This document shows positions 58,801 to 64,000 of a stretch of 64,000 nucleotides of DNA, piece after piece. The first letter of the stretch is position 1, and every line of letters starts with the position of its first letter. The stretch comes from Paragyromitra xinjiangensis. Its lineage: Eukaryota; Ascomycota; Pezizomycetes; Pezizales; Discinaceae. The notes under the pieces were generated by a model that searched no databases, had not been told where the DNA came from, and saw only the letters and a list, made by a program, of their open reading frames with translations. The DNA is taken from NCBI GenBank assembly GCA_038503065.1, contig JBCAMK010000002.1, forward strand, positions 124,001 to 188,000. Direction: 5' to 3'. The position numbers and the translations under genes were made by a program.

Positions 58801-61800
58801 GGTGGATTTCGAACTAGATGGGTCTCTACTAGCACTAGTACTACCAAAGCAACAGGAGTTCTGAGTTATAGTGTCATAATGTGATAGAATAGTGGTGAGG
58901 CACTGCCTCTGATTGTTAGGGAGCAGCTATGTTTCTTGTCTTGGGTAGCAATTCTCACCGCGTGGAATTGGGAGCTTGTAATCACCCAAGTTCCACAGTT
59001 TCTAGTTTGATGGGGCTATATGATGACGATGGTATCGGTGCGGTCAATGAAACTGAGACAGAGTCAATAAGCTAGAGGCTATGGAAAAAGCAATATATTT
59101 TTATGGAGATATCTCGTGTGCGGATGCTTTAGAATTGACAAAATACTTGGCAGCGTAGCTATTCAACATACGGCTGCGTGCGCAACTCATGCCTTTTTCG
59201 AGCCTAGTGATTTTCTCAAGCCTTCACTGAAACCTTTCACATTCTTCATCGAGTGACTGATTTCATGATTGCAGTTGTGCTACCTTATCCATCGGCCCCC
59301 TTCGCCACCTTAGTTTCATCGAGAACCAGCTGATAATCCTCCGAAATCGTATTATTGTGTCTCAAATCTATCTTGCATCCTTTATGAAACCTTGGCGTGA
59401 TATCTTTTTGATTGTTGGGTTTATTCGGATTTTTTTTTAGTCATGTATGTAATTGATCATAAAACACGATCATATTTGTGAATCGCAAAGACCCTAAAAC
59501 CCCAATTTCCCGGTTAAGTTTATCGGTATGCAAGTGAGCGTCTTGCGTGCTTTTAGCTGTGGGTCATCAATTGGTCGATGACGGTATTGGATTAAGTGTC
59601 GAGGAATAGATGGGGCCAGAATTAGATTTTAGTGTCCGATCTTTCCGTCTTGCATAGTAAGCGATTGTACAATGCAGGTTCGGATTTTCATTGTTACATC
59701 GCATTGGTTATCCCGATTCGAATACACCGCAAGAAAATTAAAATAAGCAGGAACGAGCTCAACCCGAGAATTCTCGCCATCGGCTTTCCCTTCGGGGGAG
59801 TCTAGTTATCACCGCAGGTGAATTAGCTTGGTGCCCCTGTCTGGATTCATCAACTAGAGTTTTCGATGGATTAATTGGTTTAGTTGTGCCAGACTGCAGT
59901 AGTTCAATTGATACCACTCACTCGACCCAGACGTTGATCATCCGTCCGTCCCGGGCCGCGTCAGTCCCGATAGTGGTGGTGGTATCGGTTCTGGAGTTGA
60001 AGCTTTTGAGTTCGTCTCATCTCTCCTGTATTTTTTGGACTCTCCCGGTCTAAAGGTCCTTTCGTCTCAGATTCCAAGGGGTGGTGTTTAACACATTGAC
60101 CACCTGACCTGTGTCGTGCATGAAATCTAGCCCCCGAGGCATTTCGTGCCTGTCGAGCTAATGCAGCCTTCTGGGGGATATGGATGTCCCGCATATATCA
60201 AAATTTCCATATGGAGTTCGTATAACTGACCTCGATAGAGAGAAAGAAACAGATCGGTTACTTTGGTCGAGAGGATTTTCAAAATCTTCAGGTGATTGAT
60301 TATCAACTTGCATCAGGTCATTTCGGCCAAGCCGTACGGAGCCCCGGTTGAAGGCGAGCCCCTTATCGAGAATCTTTGGCTTTCGCCATAAGCGCGTCAA
60401 CGCAATTTATTTCGTGCAGGGCTGATTCTCCATGGTCGGATCTAGGATATTGTTAGGTACAAAGTCTGGAGAGAACGCCACGTGAGCAGGATAATACATA
60501 CACACATGTACACTCACAAAAAACCTTGTCGCATATCTCGCGAACGGATATTCAATAGAAACGGTTAGCTAAGGTGCTAGTTTGGGTCGACCAAATTAGA
60601 TAATTGACGTGAAGCCCCTCATTTTTATACCGAGTCATCCGTTCCTGTTGAATGAAGAATCGGTGACTTTAGGCTTCGTGATGAATCATCTAGCTTGGCT
60701 ACATGTAGGTTTGGTGTCCCCTTATTATATTTCCTGAACATTCAAGCTAATCAATATGAGTGTAGATGGGAAGTTAGTAGTTCAATAAGACCGAGGCGAT
60801 CCTACTTTTGTTAACCGCCTGTTCCCTAGCTTAAGTATTTTCGTTTTCCGAATTTCATTAGCAAGGCCGATCGAGAGGCTCTTCGGTCTTCGGCCTTCAT
60901 TACTATATTACTTCCGAGGACAATAGCCGAGTCTAGAGATGTAATCCCGGATATTCTCTTGATAGCGGCGCGTGAATTCTGCCGGATTCAGAATGGACAA
61001 TTGGCCGAGTGTTGATCATGAGATGAGGCGTGAACTGTGATTAGTTATTGTAGGTCCAGCGAATTTAAAGTAATGTGTACCTTGGGACATTCATGCTGAT
61101 GATATCTTTATCGGCCTGTACTCTATCTGTGCTCTATGCATGTACATACAGTCCTGGCCTGTGTCTGAAGGAACGTTAACCTCCACCAATGAACGAACTG
61201 TCCGGGTAACTCTTTCAGCACTTCGCCTCCGCGATGCCCATTGCTCATCTCACGGCAACTCAAAACCAATGGCATCTCAAGGTTGTCGAAAAACCAACAT
61301 TCCAGTCACGTCGGCGACATAATAGAGCCTTATGCCCGCGTTGTCTCATGTATTTTCGGATAGATATCATACCTTTTTTCTGGCCCTTCCTCAAGGCTTC
61401 ACCGGACATCTGGCGTAACATATCATACTCTGCTTGCCAATTGCTTTTGTTACCGTCCGTTTCCCGCATTCGGGCCGAGGGTGGGCAAGTCCAATGTTCT
61501 CGTGACCAACTACCGATTGTTTGCTACTAGCCGGGTACCTGGTGGTATTTACATAGCTCGATAATGACGTGCTGAACACCAGAGCCGTCGAGAAATTGGA
61601 TTTTCATACCTACGATAATGGGGTTGGAGGCCATGATGCTCCAGTGTGGTTCAATCCCATGACCTGGGACAATTAATCTGATATCCAACGCCTTATTCCC
61701 TCCTATGAGAAGGTGCTTGGCTGCGCCGCTTCGCCGAGCGAGTGTTGTAACAGTTGTTGGACCTGACAGAAGCAAATATAAAAGTTCCCTTCCTCCGGTG

Positions 61801-62231
61801 TAGCATGAATGTGTCTACCTTTGGTCCGAAAATGGGTGGTGATAGACAAAACGATAGGCTGGCGCGCCTCCCCCGCACTTGCGCTCCCCCCACCAAACGT
61901 CACCCTAATGGGTTGTTTGGCCAAGCATCCAAATCGAGACGGGGAGAGCTCCCCCGCTCCATCCTCTTGCAACCTTCTCTTGAAGTAGAAATACTGGTCC
62001 CGAGCCCTTTACCGAGCTTAAAAATTTAAGCCCACGGAGAGGAACCTCCTAGACTTTCTCGTCTTCATAATTAGTGCGCTGTTGTCATTTACGCCCCTTT
62101 TGTTATCTATCCCTTCGCCCGCACCAGTATAAGTTGTAGGGGGTGATCTACAAGTCCCTTTCCAGTTCCTTGCAACTTGAGGAACGCTCCCCAGAATTTG
62201 ACAACACTTTGTACCTGAACAACAAGAAAAA
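52836..62231. other. Large gene-poor region, 9.4 kb
   Basis: No supported gene on either strand. The longest ATG-started plus frames are 53123-53455 (110 aa, Cys-containing), 56550-56873 (107 aa), 57148-57480 and 58571-58864 (97 aa, acidic, non-repetitive). None shows a family motif or a convincing splice partner. 58571-58864 has the most protein-like composition and could be a relic exon. Two TACATGTA palindromes (57444, 60700) occur. No transposon ends or tandem arrays were recognised, so the region may be decayed mobile DNA, but that is inference. The last 150 bases are the acetyl-CoA synthetase leader, with TATAAG at 62128. Confidence 0.4.
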
Positions 62232-64000
62232 ATGTCGGAAGGAAACGTTAAACCACAGCCAGTGGTGATCGAGGCGCATAACGTTCAGAAATATCAGGTT
62301 CCTCAGAAATATTTCGAGTGAGTTTTCGCAGTCCCGGAAGTATGGCACAATTACATAGAAACTTATTTTTCTTCTCATGCAGGAAACATCCTGGGAAGCC
62401 TCATTTGACGCTCGACGAGTACCAAGTATTGTACAAAGAATCGATCGAGAACCCCGATAAATTCTGGGGGGAGAGAGCACGTGAGCTTCTCCACTGGGAC
62501 ATCCCCTTCACAACCGTCCGAAACGGATCGTTTGAGCACGGCGACGTAAGTTGGTTCCTCGAGGGCCGTCTTAATGCTTGCTACAACTGCGTCGACCGAT
62601 GGGCTTTCAAAGACCCTAACAGACCAGCGATCATCTATGAAGCCGATGAACCCTCAGAAGGTCGTGTCATCACCTATGGCGAGCTGCTTCGTGAGGTCTG
62701 TAAATTGGCCTTCGTTCTGAAGCAAATGGGCGTGAGGAAGGGAGACACCGTTGCGATCTACTTGCCCATGATTGCGGAAGCCCTCATTGCCTTCATGGCG
62801 ATTGTTAGAATTGGAGCCGTCCACTCCGTCGTATTCGCTGGGTTTTCGTCAGAGTCCCTCCGCGATCGAGTAATCGATGCTGGCTCGAAGGTTGTTATTA
62901 CTTCCGACGAAGGAAAGCGCGGTGGGAAGATTATTGGCACTAAGCGCATTGTTGACGATGCGTTGAAGCAATGCCCTGACGTGAAAAACGTGATTGTCTT
63001 CCGCCGCACCGGAGCCGACGTTCCCATGACCGCAGGCCGCGATTACTGGTGGCACGAGGAAGTGAATAAATACCCTGGCTACTGCGCCCCAGCTCTCATG
63101 GACTCGGAAGATCCTTTGTTTTTGCTATATACCTCTGGCTCCACCGGGAAGCCTAAGGGTGTCATGCATACCACTGCTGGGTACCTTTTAGGGGCGGCTA
63201 TGACAGGAAAGTATGTGTTCGACCTTCATCAAGGTGACAAGATGGGGACTGCCGGAGATGTAGGTTGGATTACTGGGCACACTTACGCTGTATACGCACC
63301 GCTGCTGCTTGGTGTTTCAACGCTCATCTTCGAGGGGACACCTGCGTACCCGAATTTCTCGAGATATTGGGATATTATCGATAAGCATGGGATCACCCAG
63401 TTCTACGTTGCGCCAACCGCATTGAGATTGCTGAAAAGAGCGGGCGACCACCATATCAACCGAGAGATGAAAAGTCTACGAGTATTGGGTTCAGTCGGAG
63501 AACCTATTGCAGAGGATGTATGGAAATGGTATCACGAGAAAGTCGGAAAAGAGGAATGCCATGTCATTGATGTAAGTTTTATTGGTGCCAAGATATCTTG
63601 TTTCATGTACTAAAACCTTATTTAGACGTACTGGCAAACTGAGACAGGTTCTCACGTTATTACCCCTCTCGGGGGTGTCACTCCAACAAAGCCTGGAAGC
63701 GCCTCGCTACCTTTCTTCGGTATCGAGCCTGCCATCATTGACCCAGTATCTGGTGCAGAGCTCCACGGAAATGATGTGGAGGGTGTATTGGTCATTAAGA
63801 AGCCGTGGCCTTCAATGGCAAGGACTGTTTGGGCGTCGCACCAGAGATATATGGAGACTTACCTAAACGTGTATAAGGGCTACTACGTATGTTATTACGT
63901 ATCTAGGGGAATGATGTTTTCGAGTAGCTTGACTAATGGGTTTCTAGTTCACCGGAGATGGTGCGGGTAGAGACCACGAGGGTTACTACTGGATCCGTGG
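62232..64000 (+). CDS. Acetyl-CoA synthetase (3' end beyond window)
   Basis: Exons 62232-62317, 62383-63571, 63626-63886 and 63948 to the right edge. The product (about 530 residues so far) is a member of the ANL superfamily. [20 protein letters not shown] comes first. The ATP-binding motif is [20 protein letters not shown]; then [17 protein letters not shown] and [36 protein letters not shown] spans the third intron, and [18 protein letters not shown] lies at the edge. It activates acetate to acetyl-CoA through acetyl-AMP in the cytosol and nucleus and is needed for growth on acetate or ethanol. It corresponds to facA/acuA of moulds and ACS1/ACS2 of yeast. The start [12 protein letters not shown] fits; the first intron follows 28 codons, between a GTGAGT donor and CAG acceptor. 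Confidence 0.96.

Noticed and set aside
58571..58864. 97-aa acidic frame in the gene-poor block
   Set aside because: Composition is protein-like but no family, neighbour exon or promoter could be identified; left within the intergenic entry.
1..64000. tRNA, 5S rRNA, CRISPR or bacterial-type operon
   Set aside because: No cloverleaf-type boxes, rRNA motifs or spaced direct repeats were seen by eye; the genes are spliced and separately promoted.

Overview
The window reads as nuclear DNA of a filamentous ascomycete (Pezizomycotina). Most genes carry several short introns of about 37-120 nt with GT..AG ends. The gene set is typical of such fungi: Kre6/Skn1 glucan synthesis protein, Mnn10/Mnn11-type mannosyltransferase, mpaB-like (DUF2236) oxygenase, D-arabinitol-type dehydrogenase, up-regulated-during-septation protein, Hul4-type HECT ligase. 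Gene density is low (about 17 genes in 64 kb) and several very small exons occur. A member of the Pezizomycetes (truffle/morel/cup fungus relatives) is possible, but that is inference only.

Layout: 0-8 kb holds a Y-family DNA polymerase (iota type, minus, cut by the left edge), a pyruvate dehydrogenase kinase (plus), a small unidentified protein (minus) and a nuclease-A-inhibitor-like protein (plus). 8.7-16.3 kb holds KRE6/SKN1 and HUL4 (both plus). 16-24 kb is mostly gene-free except for a zinc-dependent sugar alcohol dehydrogenase at 19.3-20.9 kb. Downstream of that gene lie an inverted repeat, a TA-flanked MITE and a 24-bp degenerate tandem repeat. 24.3-33.5 kb holds LSM1 (plus), then a nicotinamide riboside kinase-like gene, an mpaB-like gene and a long WD40 gene (all minus). 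36.6-40.0 kb holds a RING protein and a TMEM115-like membrane protein (both minus). 41.9-46.7 kb holds a LisH/WD40 TBL1/SIF2-like corepressor (plus) and, convergent to it, a GT34 mannosyltransferase (minus). 49.2-49.8 kb has F-box-like remnants. 51-52.8 kb has the septation protein (minus). 52.8-62.2 kb is a 9.4 kb stretch with no supported gene. Acetyl-CoA synthetase (plus) runs off the right edge.

The genes are independent eukaryotic transcription units, not an operon. Two touch acetyl-CoA supply (pyruvate dehydrogenase kinase, acetyl-CoA synthetase), three the cell wall, septum or glycans (KRE6, MNN10-like, septation protein), and others ubiquitin, RNA decay and chromatin. Exon borders were inferred by eye from splice signals, phase continuity and family motifs. 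For every complete gene with a single model the summed exon length is a multiple of three. No CRISPR, rRNA or tRNA was seen. I found no convincing new multi-gene system. The most unusual observations are the 4-nt micro-exon in LSM1, other micro-exons, a stopless in-frame intron in the dehydrogenase, the MITE, and the octapeptide-coding tandem repeat.
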